From positions 97,061 through 161,060 of the forward strand of contig DDYY01000079.1 of assembly GCA_002346225.1 (NCBI GenBank): a stretch of DNA of 64,000 nt. Reading direction: 5' to 3'. This document shows positions 17,136 to 25,456 of the stretch, in pieces; position 1 is the stretch's first letter, and every line of letters begins with the position of its first letter. Made by a program: the position numbers and the translations under genes. The notes beneath the pieces were generated by a model, which ran no database searches, was not told the DNA's origin, and worked only from the letters and a program-made list of their open reading frames with translations. Source of the stretch: Bacteroidetes bacterium UBA3022. Its GTDB lineage: Bacteria > Bacteroidota > Bacteroidia > Chitinophagales > BACL12.

Positions 17136-17894
17136 TTACCAGCCACCGCTTGCGCCGCCGCCGCCGAAGCTGCCCCCTCCAAAGCCGCCGAAGCCGCCAC
17201 CCCCACTGAATCCGCCACCTCTTCCGCCTCCAAATCCTCCAAGTCCGCCGCCCCCCCAGTAGGTAGGTCCGCGGCCTGAATAGGTTACACCTCCGCCCTT
17301 GTTGGAGCGGCTCATGAAGATGAGGACAATGATTACAATTATTATGATAAATATAATTTGTCCGATTCCCATCGGTTTGGAAAGGTCTTCGTCCTTAGGC
17401 GCAAACTCCCCACTCACATACTCCATGATGCGGTTCACACCGGCATCAATACCTGCATTGTAATCGCTGTTGCGAAACGCAGGTAATATATCGTTTTCAA
17501 TAATTCGTTTCGCCCGCCCGTCGGTGATGTAGGGCTCAATGCCATAACCAACCTGCACTGTTACCCTTCTGTCTTTGATAGCGGCCAGCAAAACGACGCC
17601 ATTGTTCATACCCTCCTGCCCTACTCCCCAGTTTCTTCCCAGGTACAAGGCATAGTCCTCGATGGGATAACGCCCCGTGCTTTGCATGGTTATCACGGCA
17701 ATCTGGGTGGAAGTTGAGTCATTAAATGCCACCAGTTTCTGCTCCAGTGTCTGTTCCTGCGATGGACTTAATACGTCGGCAAGGTCATTGACCAGTCTGG
17801 GTGGTGTTGGTCTGGCAGGAAGATCTTTTACATCCACCTGAGCTGTTACCAGCGATGCTATAAAAACGAGTACCGAAAGCAGTCTAATTCTCAT
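17136..17894 (-). CDS. TPM-domain membrane protein with Gly-rich tail (YgcG-like)
   Basis: The ATG at 17894 gives a signal peptide (MRIRLLSVLVFIASLVTAQ); the upstream in-frame start lies deeper in the previous gene. The TPM domain follows (VNDLADVLSPSQEQTLEQKL ... STQIAVITMQSTG ... GVGQEGMNNGVVLL ... VQVGYGIEPYITDGRAK). Then come a membrane helix (IIFIIIIVIIVLIF) and about 50 residues of Gly/Phe/Ser repeats ending in GGW. TPM proteins are linked to photosystem repair in plants and envelope stress in bacteria; the biochemical role is unsettled. It is the last gene of the lemA-TPM-TPM operon and overlaps the middle gene by 11 bp. Confidence 0.88.
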   Translation of the reverse strand: MRIRLLSVLVFIASLVTAQVDVKDLPARPTPPRLVNDLADVLSPSQEQTLEQKLVAFNDSTSTQIAVITMQSTGRYPIEDYALYLGRNWGVGQEGMNNGVVLLAAIKDRRVTVQVGYGIEPYITDGRAKRIIENDILPAFRNSDYNAGIDAGVNRIMEYVSGEFAPKDEDLSKPMGIGQIIFIIIIVIIVLIFMSRSNKGGGVTYSGRGPTYWGGGGLGGFGGGRGGGFSGGGGFGGFGGGSFGGGGASGGW

Positions 17895-18330
17895 TGCCAA
17901 ACGATATTTCGTCAGAAAGCTCATTCTTATCATTCGACTGCCTGGGAAAATGCGCTCCGAGTTGCTGACCTGCGGCTGTTATGCCATCTATCAGTCCCTT
18001 CAGAAACTCAGCCTGCATAAATTGTTCGCGCATGCCGTCCTTAATAGCATCCCAGAAGCCCTCGGGAACCTTTTGATGAATGCCTTCGTCTGCTATGATG
18101 GCGAATTTATGGTCCACCACAGCCAGGTAAAAGAGCACACCATTTTTTTCAGCGGTGGTGTGCATCTTCAGTTTCGCAAATAATGCCAGACCTCTCTGGA
18201 ATGGATCGCCTTTACAGTGGTCTTCCAGGTGCAAGCGAATTTCTCCGGAGGTAAGCGATTCAGCCTTCTGAATAGCGGCAAGAATTTCCTGCTGCTGTTG
18301 TTGGTTGAAAAATTGCTTGGCCCCGGACAT
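17884..18330 (-). CDS. TPM-domain protein, short form
   Basis: The 148-residue protein begins with a glutamine-rich helix (FFNQQQQQEILAAIQKAE) and contains the second TPM-type domain of the operon (TSGEIRLHLEDHC ... HTTAEKNGVLFYLAVVDHKFAIIADEGIHQKVP). No signal peptide or membrane helix is seen, so it may act on the cytoplasmic side or bind its membrane partners. It starts 1 bp after the lemA stop and overlaps the next gene by 11 bp. The order lemA-TPM-TPM is common in Bacteroidota. Confidence 0.87.
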   Translation of the reverse strand: MSGAKQFFNQQQQQEILAAIQKAESLTSGEIRLHLEDHCKGDPFQRGLALFAKLKMHTTAEKNGVLFYLAVVDHKFAIIADEGIHQKVPEGFWDAIKDGMREQFMQAEFLKGLIDGITAAGQQLGAHFPRQSNDKNELSDEISFGNEN

Positions 18331-18331
18331 A

Positions 18332-18958
18332 TTAAAATTCTACTGTTGGCACCACATCGCTGCCCTGGGCTGCTTCAAACATAGACCGTTTTTCAAAGCC
18401 GAACATACCGGCAATCATGTTCTGCGGAAACTTCCTCACATAGGTGTTATAGGCTTTCACGGCAGTATTGTAGTCGTTACGAGCCACGTTAATCCTGTTT
18501 TCGGTGCCGGACAGCTCTGCCTGCAATTCCAGGAAATTCTGGTTGGCCTTTAAATCCGGATAGCGCTCCACAGTAACCAACAGTCTGCTCAAGGCACCGC
18601 TCAACTGATCCTGAGCCTGTTGAAACTGTGCAAATTGCTCCGGAGAAGTATTGGAAGGATCTATGGTAATTGAAGTTGCTTTAGCGCGCGCCTCAATCAC
18701 CTTGGTCAGGGTTTCCTGTTCGAAGTCTGCATATCCCTTTACCGTTGACACCAGATTGGGAATAAGGTCCGCCCTGCGCTGGTAGGAGCTTTGCACTGCT
18801 GCCCATTTTTCATTGGTAGATTCATCGTAGGTAACCATATTATTGTAGGCACCGGCAAAAAACCGGTAAATGATAAATGCAATAACGAGTATTACGCCTA
18901 TTGGCACGAGCCATTTAGGTAATCCGGAGCGTCTTGCTGCTGGGGTTGTATCTGTCAT
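18332..18958 (-). CDS. lemA: LemA family membrane protein
   Basis: The ATG at 18958 (MTDTTPAARRSGLPK) is preferred over a TTG 18 bp upstream. One N-terminal membrane helix (WLVPIGVILVIAFIIYRFF) is followed by the LemA helical domain: YNNMVTYDESTNEKWAAVQS, YQRRADLIPNLVSTVKGY, YPDLKANQNFLELQAELSG, ENRINVARNDYNTAVKAYN. All family hallmarks are present. The exact role is unknown; LemA is often encoded with TPM proteins, as here. Confidence 0.94.
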   Translation of the reverse strand: MTDTTPAARRSGLPKWLVPIGVILVIAFIIYRFFAGAYNNMVTYDESTNEKWAAVQSSYQRRADLIPNLVSTVKGYADFEQETLTKVIEARAKATSITIDPSNTSPEQFAQFQQAQDQLSGALSRLLVTVERYPDLKANQNFLELQAELSGTENRINVARNDYNTAVKAYNTYVRKFPQNMIAGMFGFEKRSMFEAAQGSDVVPTVEF

Positions 18959-18973
18959 AGTTGTAGGTTTCTC

Positions 18974-18981
18974 CAAAGATA
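18974..18981 (-). promoter_or_regulatory. -7 element of the lemA operon
   Basis: On the minus strand TATCTTTG (18981-18974) matches TAnnTTTG and lies 16 bp before the lemA ATG. No TTG stands at -33. Confidence 0.5.
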
Positions 18982-19056
18982 AAGATTCCCTGGTTTTAAT
19001 GAATAGACGGAGAGCACCTGCGAATCTTTTATTTTTACAGGAATAAATACAACATT

Positions 19057-19404
19057 ATGAGCAACAGTGTAGCAGCATTCAATGAATATCGCAGTCGGAT
19101 GAACGATGTAATTCTCTCCAAAAACAATAAAGTCATCAACCGTCTTTTTAACCTCGACACCAATACGTATGCAGAGGGTGCCCTTTCTGTCAAAACAAAA
19201 GAAATGCTGGGCCTGGTGGCTAGTATGGTATTGCGCTGTGATGATTGTATCAAATACCACCTTGGTAAATGTCAGGAAGCAGGTGTAACGACTGAAGAGG
19301 TATATGAGATTTTTGCCGTTGCCAACATTGTTGGCGGTACCATTGTGATACCGCATACCCGCAGAGGCGCTGAGTACTGGGAAGAACTGAACCAAAACCA
19401 ATGA
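19057..19404 (+). CDS. AhpD-like / carboxymuconolactone decarboxylase-family protein
   Basis: The 115-residue protein has the CMD/AhpD helical core with the redox motif CDDC followed by IKYHLGKC (the C-x-x-C-x-x-x-H arrangement of AhpD-like proteins). AhpD-type members reduce peroxiredoxins or act as disulfide reductases. A substrate cannot be assigned. It lies 16 bp upstream of polA on the same strand, so polA may be co-transcribed. Confidence 0.88.
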   Translation: MSNSVAAFNEYRSRMNDVILSKNNKVINRLFNLDTNTYAEGALSVKTKEMLGLVASMVLRCDDCIKYHLGKCQEAGVTTEEVYEIFAVANIVGGTIVIPHTRRGAEYWEELNQNQ

Positions 19405-19420
19405 TAGCCAAATTGAAATC

Positions 19421-22225
19421 ATGAGTAATAAATCGGATAAACAACTATATCTGCTGGATGCGTTTGCATTGATTTTTCGCGCCTATTTTGCATTTTCCCG
19501 AAACCCGTTGATCAATAGCAAAGGCCAGAATGTTTCTGCCATAACTGGATTTGTCAACACTTTATACGACCTGATGCAGAATACCGGCAGCACGCATATT
19601 GCCGTCTGCTTTGATTCTGACAAAGCACCGGTAGGCCGTTCAGAGGTTTTTGCCGACTACAAAGCCAACCGACAGGAAACCCCGGAGGACATTAAGTGGA
19701 GTGTACCCATCATCAAGGAAATTGTATCAGCTTTCAATGTGCCCATTCTGGAAGTTCCCGGTTATGAGGCAGATGATGTAGTAGGTACGATTGCCAAACA
19801 AGCAGAGCGGGAAGGTTACGAAGTATACATGGTCACCATGGATAAAGACTACGGTCAATTGATGAGTGAAAACATTCATATGTACCGACCATCCTACACA
19901 GGCAAAGGATTTGATACTGTGCGGTTGCAGGATATGCTGGATAAGTGGGGTATTGACAATCCATTACAGCTGATTGATATTCTTGGATTAATGGGTGACA
20001 GTGTCGATAATATTCCCGGCGTACCCGGTGTAGGTGAAAAGACGGCCCAGAAACTCATAGCCCAGTATGGTTCAGTAGAAGGCGTACTTGCTAATCTCGA
20101 TGAACAGAAAGGTAAGTTGAAAGAAAACCTCGAAAAGTTTGCCGACCAGGCGCTGATGTCAAAAGAACTCGCCACTATTATTCTGGACGTGCCGGTCACC
20201 TTCGAAGAAGACAAGGTAGTCATTGACGAACCGGACAAAGAAAAACTGGCTGCCATTTTTGCGGAGCTGGAATTCAGACAATTAGGCAAACGCATACTGG
20301 GTGATGCATATCAGGTGAATGTTGCCAAAACGGGCGACCAGATGGATATGTTCGGGGGCAGCACCCCTACCGGCAATGAGTTGCAGCAGGCGCGCGAGCA
20401 AATTGGTGGCGGCAAGGACATTACCAATACCGAGCATAATTATCTGATTGCCAGCACCGAAAAGGAAAGGGCAGATCTGGCGCAACTACTTATGCAACAA
20501 AAATTAATTTGTTTTGATACAGAAACCACCGGCATTGATGCCAACGAAGCTGAACTGGTAGGATTCTCCTTTAGCTGGGAAAAAGGCAAGGGGTACTATG
20601 TTCCCGTTCCTGCCGATCGCAATGCAGCTATGGCAGTGGTGGAGACCTTTCGCCCGGTGCTGGAAAACCCCTCTATTGCCAAGGTTGCACAAAACCTTAA
20701 ATACGACTACCTCATCATGAAGTGGTATGGAGTAAACATACAGGGTCCCATGCACGACAGCATGCTCGCCCATTACCTGCTCGAACCGGAGTTGCGTCAT
20801 AACATGGATTACCTGTCAGAAAATTACCTGGGTTATTCCCCGGTTTCAATTGAAACACTCATCGGCAAAAAAGGCAAGAACCAGCTGAGCATGCGCGATG
20901 CGCCATTGGAAAAAGTAGCAGAATATGCCGTAGAGGATACCGATATCACCCTTCAGTTGCATCACACTTTCCAGCCCATGCTGGAAAAAGAAGGCCTTGC
21001 AACCTTGTACAAAGACGTTGAAATACCATTGGTACCTGTCCTGGCAGCTATGGAATATGAAGGTGTCAATCTGGATGTTCCATTCCTGCAGGATTTTTCC
21101 GCCACCTTAGGTAAAGACATTGAAAAAACTGCTGCGGCTATTTATGAGATGGCGGGTGTGAAGTTCAACATCGACTCTCCAAAGCAGTTAGGGGAAGTGT
21201 TGTTCACTAAACTAAAGATTCCTTATCAGGGTCAGAAAACCAAAACAGGTAAGCTCTCTACCGGAGAAGATGTATTACAAAGGCTGGCTGATGAAAATCC
21301 CATTGCCTCTCACATTCTGGAGTATCGGGAATTGGGCAAATTGAAGTCTACCTATGTAGATTCACTGCCATTGCTCATCAATCCCAAAACCGGTCGCGTG
21401 CATACCAATTTTGGCCAGGCTATAGCTGCCAGTGGACGTTTGAGCAGCAATAATCCGAATTTGCAGAACATACCCATAAGAACGGAAAGAGGACAGATGG
21501 TACGCAAGGCATTTATTGCCAGAGATGATGACCATGTCCTCATGAGCGCCGATTATTCTCAAATAGAGTTGCGCATCATTGCGGCGTTGAGTAAAGACCA
21601 GGGAATGATTGATGCTTTTCGCCAGGGTATGGACATTCACTCCGCGACAGCTGCCAAAGTATTCGGCGTGGAACTTAATGACGTTACCCGCGAAATGCGT
21701 TCGAAAGCCAAGGCGGTAAACTTTGGAATTGCCTATGGTCAGACAGCTTTTGGTCTATCCCAAAATCTTCGCATAAGCAGGACGGAGGCCAAAGAGATTA
21801 TCGATAATTACAACGAGCAGTTTCCAGGTGTAGCACGACTTATGGAAGAGAATAAGGAGTTTGCAAGGAAGCACGGATATGTGCAAACCATACTGGGAAG
21901 GAAGCGGTACCTGAAAGACATCAATTCTGCTAATAATACGGTACGGTCAGCAGCAGAGCGTGTAGCTGTCAACTCGCCCATTCAGGGAAGTGCTGCCGAC
22001 TTAATTAAGGTTGCCATGTTGCACATTCATGCTGCCTTGCAAAGCGGAGGATGGAAGTCGAAGATGACCCTGCAGGTGCATGATGAACTTGTTTTTGATG
22101 TATACCGACCTGAACTGGAAGACCTCCGGCAGCTGGTGGTAGAAAAGATGGTAGGTGCCATTCCCATGGACGTACCTATTGAAGCTGAAGTAGGAAGTGG
22201 TGTTAACTGGCTGGAAGCCCACTGA
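19421..22225 (+). CDS. polA: DNA polymerase I
   Basis: The 934-residue enzyme has all three activities. The N-terminal 5'-3' exonuclease (about 1-300) shows LLDAFALIFRAYF, the metal site VPGYEADDVVGT and the H3TH region GLMGDSVDNIPGVPGVGEKT. The 3'-5' proofreading domain is active by motif: Exo I FDTETTG (Asp366/Glu368), Exo II NLKYDYLIM, Exo III AVEDTDITLQL. The polymerase domain has motif A DYSQIELRI (Asp711), the O-helix RSKAKAVNFGIAYG and motif C VHDELVFD (Asp888). It functions in Okazaki fragment processing and repair. It is convergent with the Lrp gene, two bases apart. Confidence 0.98.
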   Translation: MSNKSDKQLYLLDAFALIFRAYFAFSRNPLINSKGQNVSAITGFVNTLYDLMQNTGSTHIAVCFDSDKAPVGRSEVFADYKANRQETPEDIKWSVPIIKEIVSAFNVPILEVPGYEADDVVGTIAKQAEREGYEVYMVTMDKDYGQLMSENIHMYRPSYTGKGFDTVRLQDMLDKWGIDNPLQLIDILGLMGDSVDNIPGVPGVGEKTAQKLIAQYGSVEGVLANLDEQKGKLKENLEKFADQALMSKELATIILDVPVTFEEDKVVIDEPDKEKLAAIFAELEFRQLGKRILGDAYQVNVAKTGDQMDMFGGSTPTGNELQQAREQIGGGKDITNTEHNYLIASTEKERADLAQLLMQQKLICFDTETTGIDANEAELVGFSFSWEKGKGYYVPVPADRNAAMAVVETFRPVLENPSIAKVAQNLKYDYLIMKWYGVNIQGPMHDSMLAHYLLEPELRHNMDYLSENYLGYSPVSIETLIGKKGKNQLSMRDAPLEKVAEYAVEDTDITLQLHHTFQPMLEKEGLATLYKDVEIPLVPVLAAMEYEGVNLDVPFLQDFSATLGKDIEKTAAAIYEMAGVKFNIDSPKQLGEVLFTKLKIPYQGQKTKTGKLSTGEDVLQRLADENPIASHILEYRELGKLKSTYVDSLPLLINPKTGRVHTNFGQAIAASGRLSSNNPNLQNIPIRTERGQMVRKAFIARDDDHVLMSADYSQIELRIIAALSKDQGMIDAFRQGMDIHSATAAKVFGVELNDVTREMRSKAKAVNFGIAYGQTAFGLSQNLRISRTEAKEIIDNYNEQFPGVARLMEENKEFARKHGYVQTILGRKRYLKDINSANNTVRSAAERVAVNSPIQGSAADLIKVAMLHIHAALQSGGWKSKMTLQVHDELVFDVYRPELEDLRQLVVEKMVGAIPMDVPIEAEVGSGVNWLEAH

Positions 22226-22227
22226 CC

Positions 22228-22692
22228 TTAGTCAATCATCATTGGTCTGCTGAAAGTTTGCTCCAGAGAGATGAAGGTCTCGGTTCTGTCAATGCCGTTA
22301 ATGCGTTGCACTTTATCATGGAGTACATCTTTCAGGTGAGCAGCATCTCTACAATACATTTTCACGAAGATGCTGTAGTTCCCAGTGAGGTAGTAGCAAT
22401 CCACAATTTCAGGAATTTGCTGCAGCTCCTTGGTTACATCATCGTACATAGAGCTTTTTTCCAGATATATACCAAGGAATGCTGTGATATCGTAACCCAC
22501 TTTCGCCGGATTCACATGCAGGTTCACCGAGCTGATAATTCCCAACTGGGTTAATTTTTTCATTCGGACGTGGACGGTACCGCTGGAAACCTTCAATTGC
22601 TTGGCAATATCGGTATAAGGAATGGTGGCATCCCGCATAAGGGTCTCCAAAATCTGCTTATCCAGATTATCAATATTTGAATTAGGCAACAT
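22228..22692 (-). CDS. Lrp/AsnC-family transcriptional regulator
   Basis: The 154-residue protein opens with the Lrp helix-turn-helix (LDKQILETLMRDATIPYTDI, AKQLKVSSGTVHVRMKKL, GII). A RAM/AsnC ligand-binding domain follows (DITAFLGIYLEKS ... EIVDCYYLTGNYSIFVKMYC ... INGIDRTETFISLE). Such proteins sense amino acids or related metabolites as oligomers. The ligand and targets are unknown. The 5' flank is very AT-rich and holds a rightward promoter for the rof leader 90 bp away, so it could also regulate that unit. Confidence 0.92.
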   Translation of the reverse strand: MLPNSNIDNLDKQILETLMRDATIPYTDIAKQLKVSSGTVHVRMKKLTQLGIISSVNLHVNPAKVGYDITAFLGIYLEKSSMYDDVTKELQQIPEIVDCYYLTGNYSIFVKMYCRDAAHLKDVLHDKVQRINGIDRTETFISLEQTFSRPMMID

Positions 22693-22777
22693 TATCAGTT
22701 ATTCAGGTTAAAGAATTTATAAAAATAATCGAATAATTTACAAACTCACTATAAAATGCACGAATTTAATATTTTTT

Positions 22778-22808
22778 TTTGCACAAAACCGCACTATTAT
22801 TACCTTTG
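22778..22808 (+). promoter_or_regulatory. Consensus Bacteroidota promoter of the short leader/RNA ahead of rof
   Basis: TTTG (22778-22781) is followed after 19 bases by TACCTTTG (22801-22808), an exact match to both elements and the usual spacing. The predicted transcription start is near 22814. Only about 65 bases separate it from a strong terminator. Confidence 0.82.
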
Positions 22809-22813
22809 ACACA

Positions 22814-22877
22814 ACGTATTCAATCTCCCCCTTTTTAATAATGCTGTCTGATGAGGAGCAGGCAGCATTTTTTTTTT
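22814..22877 (+). ncRNA. Putative short transcript (about 65 nt) or attenuator leader
   Basis: A consensus promoter and an intrinsic terminator frame a segment of about 65 nt. It contains a C-run (CTCCCCCTTTTT) that would be unpaired 5' of the terminator hairpin. It may be a stand-alone small RNA or the terminated leader of the rof gene that begins at 22923; no separate rof promoter is evident. The ends are predicted from motifs only. An ATG in the hairpin (22841) opens a 26-codon frame that ends at 22921, one base before rof. Confidence 0.6.
22840..22877 (+). terminator. Strong intrinsic terminator upstream of rof
   Basis: AATGCTGTCTG (22840-22850) pairs with CAGGCAGCATT (22859-22869) over 11 bp with one G-T wobble, around an 8-nt loop. 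A run of ten T residues follows. It lies between the promoter at 22778 and the rof start, a position suited to attenuation. Confidence 0.88.
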
Positions 22878-22922
22878 GCACTTTTTTCAACGAAACAAGG
22901 TTAAATGTACTAAATAATTAAA

Positions 22923-23150
22923 ATGAAAGTACCCTATCAACCTGTTTCCTGTGAACTATACGATCAATTGACAGATTATGCGGTGTTGCGGCGTGCTGTA
23001 AAAATCATTATCAGCTTGCCGGATGGTGGCAGCGAGGAATTGCAGGTGCAGGTGAAAGATATCATTACCCGCAACAAGGAAGAGTTTCTGATTACGGAAA
23101 ACGACCGGGCCATCCGTCTGGATCAGATCCGCTCGGTAATGCAAGGGTAA
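22923..23150 (+). CDS. rof: Rof-like protein (Rho-binding antiterminator family)
   Basis: The 75-residue protein aligns by eye with E. coli Rof: YQPVSCELYDQLTD at the start (YQPxxCxxYDxL), a central strand pair (IISLPDGGSEELQVQVKDII), then R-N-K-E-E-F-L-I and the ending AIRLDQIRSVMQG (RLDKI-S). Rof binds Rho and inhibits Rho-dependent termination. That role here is inferred from similarity. The gene is preceded by a promoter and an intrinsic terminator, so expression probably depends on read-through. It is monocistronic. Confidence 0.75.
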   Translation: MKVPYQPVSCELYDQLTDYAVLRRAVKIIISLPDGGSEELQVQVKDIITRNKEEFLITENDRAIRLDQIRSVMQG

Positions 23151-23242
23151 TATTTGCCTGTTTCCATCCGATTCCCTACTAAGTCTTCCAATGCAACGTT
23201 ATTTCGTATACTTTTATACTAAATGACACAGCAGCATTGCAA

Positions 23243-25456
23243 ATGAGCAATTTGATACAATCTTTTCCAATTCAGCTATTGATTCTTCATCTCAAAAAGA
23301 ATCATTTCCTGTTGCTCTTCTGGGTCATACTTTTTTTGATGGTTACTTTTTTGCTCGGGGAGCGCTATGGCATTCCACTGTTATTTCTGGATCCGGAATA
23401 CCTCGGCGATGTGAGCTTTTTAAGTTTTTTTATTCTGGGTTTTGCTTTCGGTGCATTCCTGATGGTCTGGAATGTTACCAGCTATATTCTCCACGCGCAT
23501 CATTTTCCCTTTCTGGCCACCTTGCACCGACCCTTTGGCGTATACAGTCTGAACAATAGCTTAATTCCCATTGCATTCCTCATCGTTTACATCATTCAGT
23601 TACTTGTTTTCCAACGCGATGAAGGCCTGCTGCGGTTTCCCGTTGCGGCACTCCGGTTGGGCGGACTGTTCTCCGGCGCCATCGTGTTTATAGCACTCTC
23701 CATGGCTTATTTTTTCAGCACCAATAAAAATATTTTTCAACTGTTAGGACTGAAAGGAAAAGAAGAACCCACTGCGTTTGACGACAGCGGACCTACCTGG
23801 GGTTCCACCACCGGTCACATGGAGATTCGCGTAGCTACTTATCTCAACCATGAATTGCGTCTGAAAGCTGCAAGACCCGTCGGACATTATCCTGCCGCCC
23901 TTATATTCCGCGTTTACAGGCAACATCATATGAATGCCCTTTTTATTGAGCTTACTGCGCTGCTGCTGATTGTAGTGCTGGGGCACCTGATTGACTATCC
24001 TGTTTTCCGCATCCCCGCTGCCAGCAGCATTCTGCTATTATTCGCCATTGTTATCATGGTGGTAGGTGCCGTTTCCTACTGGTTGAAAGGATGGAAAATA
24101 CTCGTCAGTATTATAGGCATATTGCTCATTGACCTTATCATCGGCCAGAATTTGCTGCAATATAAAAACAGAGCTTATGGTATTGGTTATGCTCCTACCG
24201 AACAACCTTACACCCTCGACCGATTGCAAACGCTGAATGGTCCGGCATATACAGACAAGGACAAGACGAACATGCTGACCATTCTTCAAAACTGGCGGAA
24301 TAAATTTCCTGCTGACACGCCTCCCAAGATGGTATTTATCAATTGCAGTGGTGGTGGTCTGCGTGCCAGTATGTTTGTAATGGACGCTTTACAACAGGCA
24401 GACAGTATTACCGGTGGCAATCTGATGGAGCATACCATATTGATGTCGGGTGCCTCAGGCGGAATGATTGCTGCAGCATACTACCGGGAACTCTACTACC
24501 AGTCCATTTCGGATGAAGCTATTCGTCCATACGATGCAGCCTACCTGAATAAGATTTCCTCCGACATGCTCAATGCACTGGCGTATACCAGTGTAGTGAA
24601 CGACCTCTTTTTCCCCTGGAAGAATTACACCTATAATGACCTGAATTACAGAAAAGACAGAGGCTATATATTTGAAAAAGCATTAAATGAAAATACGGAT
24701 TCCGTTTTACACCGACCGATAAGTTATTATGCTGCTGCGGAACAGCAGGCTACCATTCCGCTGCTGCTTTTCGCACCTACCATTATCAATGACGAAAGGA
24801 GGCTGTTCATTGGTGCACAATCGTATTCTTTCCTGGGGTATCCTGTCAACCGAAGAAATGATTACTCTCCGCCGGAGGTAGACGGAGTAGATATTCATTA
24901 TTTACTGGAAGACATGGATGTCAGCAACCTGCTTCTAACCAGTGCCATTCGGATGAGTTGCACCTTTCCTTACATCCTACCGAATGTACACCTGCCTACC
25001 ACACCTGAAGTGGAGCTGATGGATGCAGGCATTCGCGATAATTACGGCGTAGATGCTGCAGTGCGTTTTGCCGACACCTTCAAGGAATGGATAGACAGGG
25101 AAACAAGCGGGGTCATAATGTTGAACCTGAGAGGGCTGGAGCAGGATGTTCCGATTCGAACGAAAATCAGCCAGGGTGTACTGGAAAAAATCTTCAGCCC
25201 CATCGGCAACCTTTACCTGAACTGGGTAGAAGTACAGGATTATCAGAATGATTTTCTGCTGCATCATTTGCATACACGACTGGATGTTCCGCTGGAGGTA
25301 ATTTCCATTGCCTACCAGCCTTCTGCCGGAGCGCGAAGAGCCTCCCTGAGCTTTCATCTCACCAATAGGGAAAAACGCGATATTATGGAATCTGCCTCCA
25401 GTACAGAAAGCAGGGAAGCCTATGCCCATCTCGCCGAGTTACTCCGAACTCCCTGA
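23243..25456 (+). CDS. Membrane protein with C-terminal patatin-like phospholipase domain
   Basis: The ATG at 23243 is preferred to an upstream TTG at 23237. The N-terminal 300 residues hold six to eight hydrophobic helices (for example FWVILFLMVTFLLG, LIPIAFLIVYIIQLLVF, LLLIVVLGHLI). The C-terminal half is a patatin-type serine hydrolase: oxyanion loop CSGGGLRAS, nucleophile elbow SGASGGM and the dyad Asp in ELMDAGIRDNYG. This suggests a membrane-tethered lipase acting on phospholipids or acyl lipids. The motif DAG in place of the more usual DGG is a minor variation. The 3' end overlaps the convergent rlmD gene by 18 bp. Confidence 0.85.
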   Translation: MSNLIQSFPIQLLILHLKKNHFLLLFWVILFLMVTFLLGERYGIPLLFLDPEYLGDVSFLSFFILGFAFGAFLMVWNVTSYILHAHHFPFLATLHRPFGVYSLNNSLIPIAFLIVYIIQLLVFQRDEGLLRFPVAALRLGGLFSGAIVFIALSMAYFFSTNKNIFQLLGLKGKEEPTAFDDSGPTWGSTTGHMEIRVATYLNHELRLKAARPVGHYPAALIFRVYRQHHMNALFIELTALLLIVVLGHLIDYPVFRIPAASSILLLFAIVIMVVGAVSYWLKGWKILVSIIGILLIDLIIGQNLLQYKNRAYGIGYAPTEQPYTLDRLQTLNGPAYTDKDKTNMLTILQNWRNKFPADTPPKMVFINCSGGGLRASMFVMDALQQADSITGGNLMEHTILMSGASGGMIAAAYYRELYYQSISDEAIRPYDAAYLNKISSDMLNALAYTSVVNDLFFPWKNYTYNDLNYRKDRGYIFEKALNENTDSVLHRPISYYAAAEQQATIPLLLFAPTIINDERRLFIGAQSYSFLGYPVNRRNDYSPPEVDGVDIHYLLEDMDVSNLLLTSAIRMSCTFPYILPNVHLPTTPEVELMDAGIRDNYGVDAAVRFADTFKEWIDRETSGVIMLNLRGLEQDVPIRTKISQGVLEKIFSPIGNLYLNWVEVQDYQNDFLLHHLHTRLDVPLEVISIAYQPSAGARRASLSFHLTNREKRDIMESASSTESREAYAHLAELLRTP

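Noticed and set aside
17136..17290. Tandem GGN-rich repeats suspected as a CRISPR or minisatellite
   Set aside because: They encode the Gly-rich C-terminus of the TPM protein in frame; there are no spaced unique spacers.
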